Assembly (NCBI GenBank): GCA_945643635.1
Contig: CALZFC010000356.1
Location: 2,912,001-2,976,000, forward strand
DNA: 64,000 nt
Origin: Allodiplogaster sudhausi
Taxonomy: Eukaryota; Nematoda; Chromadorea; Rhabditida; Diplogasteridae
Reading direction: 5' to 3'
The position numbers and the translations under genes were made by a program. The notes beneath the pieces are model-generated. The model did no database searches, was not told the origin of the DNA, and was given only the letters and a program-made list of their open reading frames with translations. This document shows positions 47,373 to 58,885 of the stretch, one piece after another; positions within the stretch are counted from its first letter, which is position 1; each line of letters opens with the position of its first letter.

Positions 47373-50300
47373 TTACGCCGCCGGGAACTCACTGAACTCC
47401 AGATGCTCGAAGGAGCCGACGAGCGTGATGAGCAGAGAGGCGAAGTTCTTGTCCTTGATTAGCTGCGCCTTCTGCTGCATTTCCGCCGTCTTCAGCAGAT
47501 CGCTGGGACTATCGCTTCAAAAGGAATTAAAATATACATTTCATTATTAACTTGATTCTTGTTGTTGGAAAAAACGACGGAGGGAATGTTCAAATGCAAG
47601 AAGAAACTATTTGAGACTTTCACTTTAAATGAACGGGCTATCTAATGATCAATATAGCTTATCCTTGTCTAAAATCTAATAAGCAAAAACATTATCGCAA
47701 CAGTTCTATAACTTAACATAGTTTGATTATACCCTTTCTGATTAATTACGGATACATAAATTTTTGAGAACTGACACGGCGTGAGCGATGTGGGGCGATA
47801 GGGTGATCTGCCTAACGTTGGGAAAGATGCTGCCGAGTGTAGCCCACGTACTCGGTGTGATGACGCAACCAGTCAGGCAAATCTTCTCCACCGACTCGAA
47901 CGGCTCCTGAACGAAAAGCATCAGCAATTGTGTTTAAATGAGTAAACACGAATTATAAATCAAAATATTATCTGTTTACGTATATGTAGATGTCAAAACT
48001 CCAATCAAACATTGCTAAACGAAACATATGAAATGAAATTTAATTTTTGACGAATAAATATTAAATAATAGCTATTATAATTATCCCAATTTTTCAACTG
48101 CTCGTTTGTCAACAGGAGAAGAAGAAAAAATTGCTTATCTTGAAGAGCTTCTGCAGTTGGCGGACACCAATAATTTCGATGCCGCCAAAGTCCACTGCGT
48201 AGAATGATGCGGGACTCAAGAAGCGCAGCATCCTTGACCAGGCGGCATGCACAGTCCCGAGAGTGCGGACAGTGTGTGGCACATCGGGAATCAAGTGACG
48301 GAGAAGGGCGAGAGAGCGCAGGGACATGGAAGGGCGAACTTGATGGAAGACCAACTGAAAAATTTTCGAAAATCAATATATATTTCTAATTAAAACATTT
48401 TTTAACAAATAAATGAAATAGGTTAAAGAAAAAATTCTACCCAAATCAAGCGGTTAGGTTAGCGATCAAAAGAAAAAGAAAAAAAGTTGAAATCTTAATT
48501 CCAGAACCTCATCAGCAGCTCGGCAGGAGAGTCGGAAAGGCGAGATCTAATCGAACGTAAGGAAGGAGGTGATGGCGCAGAGAGCGAGCGACGGAAGAGA
48601 GAAGAGACCGTCTGAGGAGGAAGGCGCACGAATCGAGAGCGAGGGCGATTCTGAGGGAACACTTCAAGTGCATAGTCAAGGGCGCAAAAAAAGAAGAAGA
48701 AAAATCTAAAGATCATGCATGGTTCCGATGATTTGAAGGTCCAAAAATTTGTAATCGAGCCCATAAGAAGGAGCCCCTCAACATCTGGCAGTACTCCCGT
48801 TGAGATAATATTCGTTGACTAACCAGTAGAAGCTGCCTGGTCCCCCGTGAAGCTGTCCTCATTGTCAGTGGCCGCTGCGCCGCTCTACAAACAACAAATT
48901 TATTATTTCGAAACACATTGACAGAATAAGTCAATGAGGAGAGCGGAATGGACTAAAAAGTATCTCTGTTAGGAAGATTTACTAACCGGAAGAAGATCAG
49001 ACTCGCATGGAGAAGCGAAATAGAGATTACACTTAAATCAACATCGTTTCGATATAAAACAATAAGAGACTATTTTTTTCCTTACGAGGGTAGGGCGAGA
49101 GCATGCTTGAGACGAGGAGTCTTTTCGGAAGTCAAACTCTCCCACGCGGTGGTCGCAGAACTCAGCATTCTCCGGCGAAGGAATCCTTCAAATTAACTTT
49201 TAGAATAACAACTTTAAACATTCTTTTTTTTTAATTTACCATTAACTTTTTCTTTCTTGATTTTAGTCTTAAATCACAGTTTCCATGCATCATGTAGCTA
49301 GAGTTACGTTCTAGAGTATTCAGATGAAGGGACAAAGAGTGTGAGGGCCCCGTACGCATGGAGCACGGCGATTTGGTGAATGTTGGAGGAGGGGTCGTAG
49401 AGCAAGGCGATCATCGATGCCCATCCAGGGAACTTTTGGAAGATCCGATCGAGCAGCAAGCGGGGAATCGTGAGAGAGGAGCCATGCAATAGCTCCAGAA
49501 GTGCCATGTGCAGAGAATACATACTTTCTGGTTGAGTAGGGCATCGCACGCAGCTCAAAGGCCAATCCTCTCTCTCTCTCATTGTCAGTTTCCATCTTTC
49601 TCCCTCTCTCTATCACTCTCGCATTCCTGTCGCTTCGGCCAAATCGCTCTTTTTATCTCTGCTTCTCCAATTATCTAAATAGAGGAGAGATGAGAGTACG
49701 CACCGCTATCAAGCGGCATTTCCATTCTTCCTTCACGGTCGCCATCCTCCAAAAGGCGCGTGAAGAGACGGCTGCCATCTCAAGACGGTGGGTGCGACGA
49801 GCGGAAAGCAACGCGGCGCGAACGGCCTCCATCAGGTCTTCCTTCTCATGGAAGCGAGAATGAGGAGAGATCTATTTGGATATGGGCATTGCAATCATCA
49901 TGATGTGTGCATTGTTTTTTTTTACTCAGTTGAGAAGTATTAGCCTCGTATTTTTGATCTGCATAACAAATGAGAGAGGAGAAGGTGACCAACGTCGCAG
50001 ATGGCGAAGAAAGTTGCGGGGGTCAAGAGGAGCTCGACGATGGTCACGCAGTTTGATATGAGCCTATTGCATAACCAGTCCTCGCAGACATCGCGGGCGC
50101 AGCGGTGGGACAGTGGCTGTTAGGGTAAACAAATGGACCACGGTAAATTAGAACTACGGTAGTCGGATTGACTACGGTTAGTGTATACGGAAATGCGCCG
50201 CAAAGGGGCACATACACACCCGTTTGATCACCAGCCAGATGCGCTCCACGATGGCGTTGACAACCGGCATGTACAAGTCATGACCGATGAAAAAGTCCTT

Positions 50301-52998
50301 GATCAAGCCATGGGAGAAGGCGTACACTAGAATGTCCGCGATGTGCCTACATGAATGGAATAAATTTGGTCCGAGACCAGTGAGAAGGTGTAACAAGGCA
50401 TTTGTACTGCTATACGTGAGAGTGTGTTTTGGGGATATATTTATGTAAAAAAAAACCCTGCTGTGCAGTCATTCTCGTCTTGGATGCCTGCGAGAATGAA
50501 GTGGTGGAATTGCAGGTCGGCGCGAAGCGACTCGCCAAAAGATTGCGCAAAGCCATTCTAGAATGTGGTAGAAGCTGATTCAGGTGTGAGAGAGCGAGTT
50601 CGAGAGAAGGTGAGAGAGAGAGAGAGAGCCAGCAAGAAAGATCTGTGATCCTTGAACGAACCGGTTCGATCGCAAAACGGAGGAAGCGTCCCATCACCTC
50701 AGTACTCTCGCAGGTCGCCTTCGCAAACAACGGTCGACTGGCAAGCCAGAGGTCTCGACCCACCTGGACGAGAGAAGAATGACCAGTGCCCTTACTTACA
50801 ATTAGGACGGAGGCAATTAGTTTTGTGATTCTTTACCCATTTCCACAACCCCATGAAATCTAAATCCATTTCAAGTTTCAAGTTTCTTTCCCAACCTTTG
50901 ACTGATACTGGTTTCCGATAAAGTCCAAGTGAACTTTCAGGAGCTTAAGTGATTCGTCCATCAGCTGGATGTACCAGAATGGCGAATCAGCCAAATGAGA
51001 GAAGCGGCGGAGCAGAGAGGCAGAGAAATTTGGCAGGAGATCCTGCTGAAAAAAAAAAATATTATATATTATATATATATATGTAAGTTTTTTCTATATC
51101 CATTCTAAATTTAGATAATTGCCTAGCTACATATTCCTTTTTTTCTCAATTAGTGCCACTCCCTCTATTAGAACCCCCCCCCCATTAATAGTACCCCCTT
51201 GAAAAGGTAATTGAAAAATAGTGCCCCCCTCTTATAGAAATCCCAATCCCCCACTAATAGTGTTTTTTCAATACAAGGGTATTGAAAAATAGGACCACCT
51301 GGGGCACTAATAGAGAAAATACGGAATAAATTTTTTACCCGTCATACACTCCTCCTCATTTCCCACATGATGTTCTTCCCCCTCTTTGAACTCTTGTTTT
51401 TCCTCTTGCCCCCTATTCTTCTTAGCTTTTCCATCTGACAAAACTGGCTGCACACTCGCTGCAACCCCTTCCTTGACGTGCGACCATGCAGCAGATTCTA
51501 TCGATGTCGGAGTAGTCGTTCTGCTCATCGGCAGCCTCGAAGAGTCGCGCGATCTGCGTCCAGAACTCATGCTGAAATGGCTACCATTTAGTAATTAAGA
51601 AATGTATTAAAGGAGGTTTCTGCCACAAAAATTAATTCTTCTTTTATCATTACGTATTCATGTTCGGCCTAAAAGATCGATTGGAAGAGCTCTCGTTTAA
51701 TGAAAACTAATATTATTATTATTAGCATATTTGCGCATTTTTGCATTTCTTCTTTGAATCCTGTAGAAAACATCTCTGTCGATGTACCCGGAGACTCCTC
51801 AGAACGAAAAAGGGTGAGACAATGGGTAGGACGAAAAGGTAGTCTCAACCCCTCCTGCCCAATTAGCACCCGCTTTTAACCAAGTGATGGGAGACATAGA
51901 CGTCAGTGAAAAGCTTTGAGAGAGATTAAATGCAAATGCGTTTCAAATTTGAAAATGTTGTTGCTGGCACAAGTCAACGCTTCGCTCACTCAGTTGGTAG
52001 TTCTTACATCGTTTGAAGAGTACTTTTATCTGACTATGTTTATTTCATACTTCCTATTATTTGAAAATCTCTTTTTTACATTATGTTTATTAACAAAACT
52101 TGTTTTTTTTCTTATTCTCACACGACGCGGGTGGATGTCGTCGTGGAAGTTCTCGTAGCTGAGAATATGGTAAAGAGGCTCGAAAGAGGCTTTCAGGATG
52201 GACAGAGGATGCGTCATCTCGGCGGTGACTCGAAGGAAGGCGCTCGCCTAGGCAGGAGGCTAATTCTTATGCTATTATCCTAATTTACATGTGTTCAACT
52301 TTTAATTCTCTTTTACTACTATGCGGCTGCGAACAATAATGCTGTTCATCACTATTAATCTCAGGAGACGGAGTTGACTTTCGATTAATTTCGATCTGTC
52401 GAAAATTTAAATTGTAAAACTCCTCATGTGCCAAGGCACGAATAAAATACGCGAGCCGCACCAGGGTGAACTGGTTCAAGTGACGCGGTGGAGAATATCC
52501 ATCCATTTTGCGACAGAAGTAGTCGAGAGCCTTCAGCTCGATCTGCGGCGGGCAGTTGAGTTCTCTGAAAAACGGCAAAGAATGAGAGAAGCTGAACTGT
52601 ATTAGTCTAAAATAATGATTAATCAGTCTGGAAGATATGTTTTCTAAAATGAGCTTGCCAGCGAACCTTCTTTGAGAGATCGGATAAGCAGCGCACATTT
52701 CGATTACACGGAAATTGTCGCTGAACAACAAAAAAAAACAAAGATGAATTATCTTTTACTAAGTCGAACGTATTCAGTTGTAATCCTCAAAAAAACTTTT
52801 TAAATTAAATGCATCAATTAAAATACCAATGCTAAAACACGATATATTTTCATTTAATTTCAAATCAGGATTTCAATTTAAAAAAAATTTTAGGAAAAAA
52901 AAATACGCTCATATTCATTGTGACACAGGCCACAAGAATCTGTAGAAAAGCCGGCAGGACCTCTCTTGAGATTGTGAAGCTGCGGAGTCTTCCGCCAT
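47373..52998 (-). CDS. 823-aa helical protein, unrecognised
   Basis: Nineteen exons whose phases all fit: 52934-52998, 52667-52720, 52300-52564, 52122-52247, 51485-51571, 50896-51045, 50662-50763, 50457-50557, 50220-50346, 49994-50116, 49704-49871, 49308-49567, 49086-49185, 48987-49031, 48824-48884, 48557-48705, 48139-48354, 47776-47906, 47373-47514. The protein has no signal peptide or membrane helix. Residues 1 to about 530 are a string of amphipathic helices (for example HIADILVYAFSHGLIKDFFI), suggesting a solenoid. A polar Ser/Asp-rich linker (about 530-600) follows. The last 220 residues include IPDVPHTVRTLGTVHAAWS, weakly like an F-box, and SVEKICLTGCVITPSTWATL, weakly like a leucine-rich repeat. 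No family is assigned. The donor after the exon at 48139 reads AAG|ATAAGC instead of GTAAGC. The acceptor at 49567 lies in a GA repeat. Confidence 0.7.
51142..51321. mobile_element. small AT-flanked MITE
   Basis: Left end TTTTTCTCAATTAGTGCC is the imperfect inverse of the right end GGGGCACTAATAGAGAAAAT. Between them are C-runs and several ATTAGTGCC/TAATAGT fragments, so the whole 180 bases folds back. It sits in an intron of the 823-aa gene. Confidence 0.6.
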
Positions 52999-53074
52999 CG
53001 AAGGCAACCGCACGACGAAAGAGGAAAAGGAGAGAAGTGATGAGCGATGTGAGGAAACAGCGGCAGTTGGTCGC

Positions 53075-53081
53075 TTTTATA
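53075..53081 (-). promoter_or_regulatory. TATA box of the 823-aa gene
   Basis: TATAAAA on the minus strand lies 77 bases upstream of the ATG at 52998, leaving about 45-50 bases of leader if transcription starts 25-30 bases downstream. This agrees with the start chosen for that gene. Confidence 0.5.
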
Positions 53082-53515
53082 GGGCTCGCAGGATGGATGC
53101 AGATGTGCACTTCAGAGGGCTGAAAGAGTACGAAACTGCTAGTAGTACTCACGTGTTGTCCTCGAATTTTTTACTGGTTTATAGACCAACCTGGGTTAGA
53201 TGTATTCGTCAAGTAATTGAATTATTGGCTATAAAGTCAATGTTAATTCATCATTTTCTTTAAAAATTTAATTGATCAGCATTGATTTGTCTTTATTTCG
53301 TAATCTTTATTTCTCCGATTTGATGTCCATATTAAAGAGGCCCTAAGTCTGGAGAAAATGCATTCTTCGTGTTCTCAGCCGACTCGCCCTCTCTTCACTT
53401 GTAGTATGTGCAAACTGGAGGCTGACATTTTGACGCCAACTTGCTCTTGTGTCAGGCAAAAGAGCAAAAAAAAATTCAAGCGTGAGTTTTTGGGTGTCTT
53501 TCTCTCTCTCTCTCT

Positions 53516-53558
<43 letters not shown>

Positions 53559-54223
53559 TCTCCGACTCCTTCGCTCTCCTATCTCTTTTTCTCTCTCTCT
53601 CTCTTTCTCTCCGACTCCTTCGCTTTCCTCTCTCTGCTTCTCCTGCTCCTTCGCTCTCCATCTCTGTTCTCTCTCTCTCTCTCACTCTCTCTCTCTGCCT
53701 CTCCAGCTCCTCTCTCTCTCTCTCTATCCCTCCCCTTTCACGAATCCTCGCCTCCCCGTCCTTAGAGGGTTGCCTGGCAGCGATGTCGCGTCCACAACGT
53801 GCGCGTCTTCCACCACCCTCGTTTTTACCAAGTGAAGGTACCCTCAGCAACCCTCTTCCACCTCCACTGAATCGTTCGACCTGCCCAAGGTCACCGTCTC
53901 ATCCGGGCACCACCGAGTTTCTCACGTCCCATTATCTTAAAGTTCTACTCGCTTTACCGTTTCTTTCCGTGAGTTATCTGTGAGATTTTAGCGCTGCTAT
54001 CACATTGTACATTTTATTTTTGTCATGTTTGAATTATTTGATCTCCCTTCATAAACTATCAAATCAAATTCCAGATTTACCTTGTTTTTCAATGCGTATT
54101 TTACATGCGGAACTACAAGCATTTATAACTGCAAGAAATCGCTATTGCATACGAACTCTTAATTTCCTGAATGTAGGCAAGTATAATGAACATAAAGAAA
54201 TTTGAATGCAAAAAGGCATGAAT
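53082..54223. other. intergenic, CT-rich, no supported gene
   Basis: Contains a 38-base motif shared with 40319-40356 at 53398-53435 and a (CT)n-rich tract at about 53500-53740. A plus-strand frame at 53783-53983 is Pro/Ser-rich and ends in a hydrophobic stretch (LKVLLALPFLSVSYL), but it has no splice partners or family match. Confidence 0.4.
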
Positions 54224-55933
54224 TTAAAATGGCGTCTTTGGACGCTTCTCTAGCCATGCATTGATCTCCGGAATTTCCTGAATCTTCTTACGATGAGCGA
54301 GTAGCTGAAACAGTTACGTGTACATCTTCCACTATCAATCTATTCATGTTTTACACCTTCAAAATTTTAGAGAATCCAGAAATACTGCATTTTGGCATTC
54401 TATATACATTACATCCCTTCCGGAGTAACTTCTATTATGCATTTCAGCTTTCTAGTACACGCACACTTTGAATCGCCGTAAAAAAGGGAAAAAAGAGAAT
54501 TTTAGCCAAAAGATGTTGAAAATTAAATTAAGTTTTCTTTTCAATACCCAATAAATTCTAGTTATTGCTCATTCTAAATGCTCTCATGTTCTCTACACAT
54601 ATGTATGTAAGTCGTTTCATCTGTCGAAAAAGTAACTGTTACCTAATTGTAAGTATGTAGTTCAAAGGTTACAACAAACTGACCGCGGGGAATGCGTTGA
54701 ACCAGCCGGGCAGGAGTCCGTCGAGGACGTCGACGTGATCAGCGAGCAGGAGATCGGCCCACGTCACGGAGTCGCCGACCAGGAAGCCCGAGGCGCTCTT
54801 CTCCAGCAGCTTCTCCAGCAGGCCCATGTGGCGGTCGCGCGCCGGCTCGCCTACTTCCGCTTGCACCTTGTCCTTTAAAAGCAAAAATATTACACTAGGT
54901 AACAGGTAATATTAATAATTCTATAATTCGATAATTATTTAATAGCATGAGTATGCAAGGATAGAATAGATTCATCCGATGCATCCATGACCCCTCGATG
55001 TCGGGGGAGGGGGACTTTATTTATTTAAAAAAAGCTTAACAAAATACAACTTTTTAAAGGAGGGCGATCACCGGAAAATTGTGTGATATTTCAAATTGCC
55101 GCGGCCCTTTGCACTCTCTTTCGCGCGTTCTATTTTCACGAAGCGGGTTTGTGCGACCTGCGAAATAGCACGCGAGAATGAGAGTGAGGAATCAGAGGGC
55201 AGACGCGGCAATTCGAACCTGCATTAAATCTTTTTCGGTGATCGCCCTCCTTTAAAAAAATCCTCAGACCTTGTCTTCTTCTGCTTCTCCTGCGCGGCGA
55301 AAGAGGAGAAGGAAGAAGGGCGTGGTGTCCTTGGCGTAGTCCTTGAACTGGTCGACGATGCCGTCCACGAGCGCCGCCTCGATGTCCGTCTTCCCAGCGA
55401 AGCCTTCAGGAGTTAATTGCGTACACAAGATTAGTATCAGAAGAAAGGAAAAGATCGAACAAAGAAATGCCAACCAAATTGGCGAGCGAGGTAGCGAGCG
55501 ATGGCTGCAGACTGAGGAAGTGCTTGGTCGTCCACGAACAGAACGGGCATCTGACCGAAGGGAGTAGCTGCAGAGAGAGAGAGAGAGAGAGAGAGGGAAT
55601 CAGAGAAAGAGAGAGGGAGAGAATCAGAGAAAGAGAGAGGGAGAGAATCAGAGATGGAGAAAGAATGTGAGTAAGAATAGAGAGAGGAAGAGAGAGGGGA
55701 GAGAAAGGAAGATCTGTAGAAGAGGGAACATAGCTGGGCTAGGAACTAATTTTTATAATAAACCATTAAAAATAAAGTAAAAAGTTCAAACCGTTCTAAC
55801 CTTCCTTGTGTTGGGACCAGTCTTCCCTTGCGATGCGCACATCTTCATAGGGAGTGGACGAGAGTGCGAAGAGCTGCCGAGCCACCTCGGCCCAGCCACG
55901 GACTGGAAAGTACTGAAGGCGGTAGGAGGGCAT
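54224..55933 (-). CDS. glutathione S-transferase, sigma-class (nematode type)
   Basis: Cytosolic enzyme that conjugates glutathione to electrophiles; some sigma members isomerise prostaglandin H2. Five exons, 55801-55933, about 55474-55567, 55270-55403, 54684-54872 and 54224-54304, give about 209 aa, the usual length. The thioredoxin-like N-terminal half starts MPSYRLQYFPVRGWAEVARQ, with the catalytic-type Tyr in the YFPVRG segment, and has TPFGQMPVLFVDD with the conserved cis-Pro and QSAAIARYLA contacting glutathione. The helical half has FLVGDSVTWADLLLADH, the family N-capping box region, and ends IPEINAWLEKRPKTPF, a typical nematode GST C-terminus. Conserved motifs are present and no break was seen. 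Intron 3 contains a MITE, and intron 1 has a GA repeat. Confidence 0.93.
55058..55251. mobile_element. TTAA-flanked foldback MITE
   Basis: The element starts AGGAGGGCGATCACCGGAAAA and ends with its inverse (TTTTTCGGTGATCGCCCTCCT), with TTAA on each side (55054-55057, 55252-55255). The inside also pairs (CACTCTC...TTTCGCG against CGCGAGAATGAGAGTG), so the 194 bases form one long hairpin. TTAA duplications are typical of piggyBac-type elements, although the ends do not look like classic piggyBac ends. It lies in intron 3 of the GST gene. Confidence 0.8.
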
Positions 55934-58308
55934 CTCTCTCGGATTACCTCTAACATTTATTTATTGTTCATGAATGATATGCCGCTATGACATCAAACAT
56001 ACATAAATAAATAATTAATAAAAGAATATTATAATATTCTATTTAATTTAATCGAAATCTAATGGAAACATTTCAACGAATATAATTAAGAAGTATACAG
56101 TCGAATAAAAAATTCAGAGAAGAAATGAGAGGAATTGAAAGAGCAATTTCAAGTGAACGGAAGTTGGATGAAGATTATCGTCGAAAATTTTGCGAATTCC
56201 AGTGATTTCAGTGCTTTTATAATGGACGCAAGCTTGAGCCTCGCAGCCACTCACAAATCTTCTCGGAACTAATGGTAAGCACTCGCTACTCTTTGTTTGT
56301 GCCATAAAGAGGCCAAACGTCACTACTCTCTGAAGCGCTCACAACCTCTCGCTCTCCCAGTCTCTCTTACTCTCTTCCTCTCTTTCCCTCTCCCTCGTTC
56401 TCTCTCCCTCTTTCTCTATTCAATCTCTCAAAACTTACTAACTATGAAGTAGCATAAACTTACAAATCCGAGCTGGCGGACTTGCACAAAAGCCAATTTC
56501 TATACGAAAGAAGAACTTGGCGGACAGGACGTTGGAAATGAAAGTTTGATGCAGAGTAAGAAGGATGATCTCTCGAGCCCTTTCCCGTTATCTCTTTCTC
56601 TCTCTCTCTCTCTCTCTCTCCGTCGGTCTATTTGTCTCGCTTTGTTCACATTCTTCCTCTTCTGGCGCAGTCATTGAACCGGCACTTTCATCGATTTTCT
56701 CTCTTCCACACATCGCTGCCCTTCGTGTTTCATGCGAGTGCAACTTGGTCATAGAAAGGATAAAGAGGAGACCAAAGACGAAGATTCGACACGAATACTA
56801 TTCACCTTAGACTTCTTGTTTCTTTCGGACTCATCTGCTTGAAATGTAAATCAATACCGACAAAGATGTAAGTCTTAACAGTGCACTCGTTTTGTATTTT
56901 GAATTCTATTGACATTTCGTTTTAGTGGCTGCATAAATACGAGGTTTACTTACCATCATATGTATTACATATTTACATATGTATTACATATTTATGAGAT
57001 TTGTTTAGTTGAAAAAAAAATTTTTTTTTGCTTGAAGAGAAGACGTAGGTCTGTAAGCATACAGATTATGTTCGTGCAGCTTTTGTCGTTAAAATTCCAT
57101 GTAATGTTGCTGTAATTTCTCGTGGCAGAGACGCATCGTCGTTTCCGCTTGTCAATTTTGTAAGCCGCTTAATACTTTTTAGCGAAACCAAGGTATGGAA
57201 ATGTGAGAGGGCGACCGCATTAGACAGATGAAGTTTCAGGAAATGAGGAAAGAAGAAAAGTGGACGACATTCTAGAACGATTACATATGTTTTGTTGCCT
57301 TTTGATAATCGGCAATGCTTCAAAGTCGAGTCGTTTTCAAACAATTTCTCTGTTGACTCATTGTGCCGCCTGTTGAATTGTCTGTTTTGTTTTAGAATCA
57401 CGCAGCATTCCTTAATCAAGCACTATTTTTTTGAGCATTTGATTGAAAGGAAAACATAATTGTCGGAAGTGACATATGGCAAAAGGGAGATATGACAGAT
57501 GGCGGTGTCTCGTCAAATCATAAACCAAATGTCGAGCGTTTGAAATGGGACATGGAATATGCTGGCAGAGAGAGAAAGAGAGAGAGAGAAAGAGAGAGAG
57601 AAAGAGAGTGTGAGAGTAAGAGAAAGAGAGAGAGATCGCGAGAGATGAGAGAGAAAAGAAGCAGAAAGAGTACATAAAGTCAGAGAGTTAGCCAGAGAGT
57701 AAGACAGTAAAAAATAAGCATGAGATAAGAAGATTGTCTTGTGATGCGCCTTCTGTCTGCAAGAGAATGTCAGCGCTGTACTCCTCCTTCTTCTTCTTTT
57801 TCTTCTTCTTCTGCTCTTCACTCGACGAGATGGCGAAAGAAGCAAAAGTGCATGTGGACAAAATTTTGTTTTAAAGCAATAAAAAGGCGAATTCTGATCT
57901 TATGGTTAGAAAAAAAAAGTTACTTGCTTCATCGGCGATATCTTGTTAGAAAACAGGAATTTTTAAATTTGTACATGCATGTGGAAATAAAATTCTCAAC
58001 TGACCATCTGCTATATTTACATATTGTTCTATAATCGTTGTCCTTAATTATTCTTATCATAATTGTCAAAAAAAGAAAAAAAACATTGCACGTCTACTTT
58101 CCGTGTTTTTCTCCTCGCAAATCCCCAGCTCATAATTTTCGTTTGCCCATCGTTTTGAGCGATTGTTGTCAGAGGAGCAGAGTCTGGCGAGTCTCGTCTT
58201 CTTTGTCTCTTTTCTCCACAGAGAACACTGGCAAGCAAGCGGCAAACAGTGAATGAATGAATTGGAGTTGTCATGTTTCTTTCTTCTCTCACTTTCTCCC
58301 TCTCTCTA

Positions 58309-58396
<88 letters not shown>

Positions 58397-58846
58397 TTCT
58401 CTCTTTCTCTCTGTTTCTCTACTCCTCTCTCCCTCCTTCTCTCTCTCTCTCTCTCTCACTTCCCCCCTCTTTCCTTAACTTCTGGAGATGAGAGCAGCCA
58501 AGGAATGCCCTCCGACATCCTCTGCAGTGTCCCCAATGAACAGGTGTCAGAGATGTGCGGGCGGATGAGCCGCTCTTCTCTCCCATGACTTCTTCTCGTA
58601 GATGAAGTCGCAGCAGCAGCAGCCGGAAGAAGCCAATGGAGAAAGAGGCGAGAAACTAAAAACAGAATAATGATGATGAAATCCCGAGAGAGATTTGAGG
58701 GCATTCTGTCTCTTTTTACCCGGTACCCATCAGCTGTTCAGAGGCGGATTTCCATTCTTCTGTCGGGGGGCATGGGGAAGGGTTAAGGCGAAGTGTTAAG
58801 AGTCGATCATAGGCATCGAGTTATTGAGCAAGCCAATTCGAGAGAA

Positions 58847-58885
<39 letters not shown>

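Noticed and set aside
48508..48784. Alternative exon giving VEGLLLMGSITNFW... in the 823-aa gene
   Set aside because: Its 3' donor phase leads to a stop in the next exon, while the acceptor at 48705 with donor at 48557 keeps the whole gene in frame.
51307..51570. 87-aa minus-strand frame starting MSSGRRSRDSSRLP
   Set aside because: It overlaps the well-supported exon 51485-51571 in another frame and lacks splice partners.
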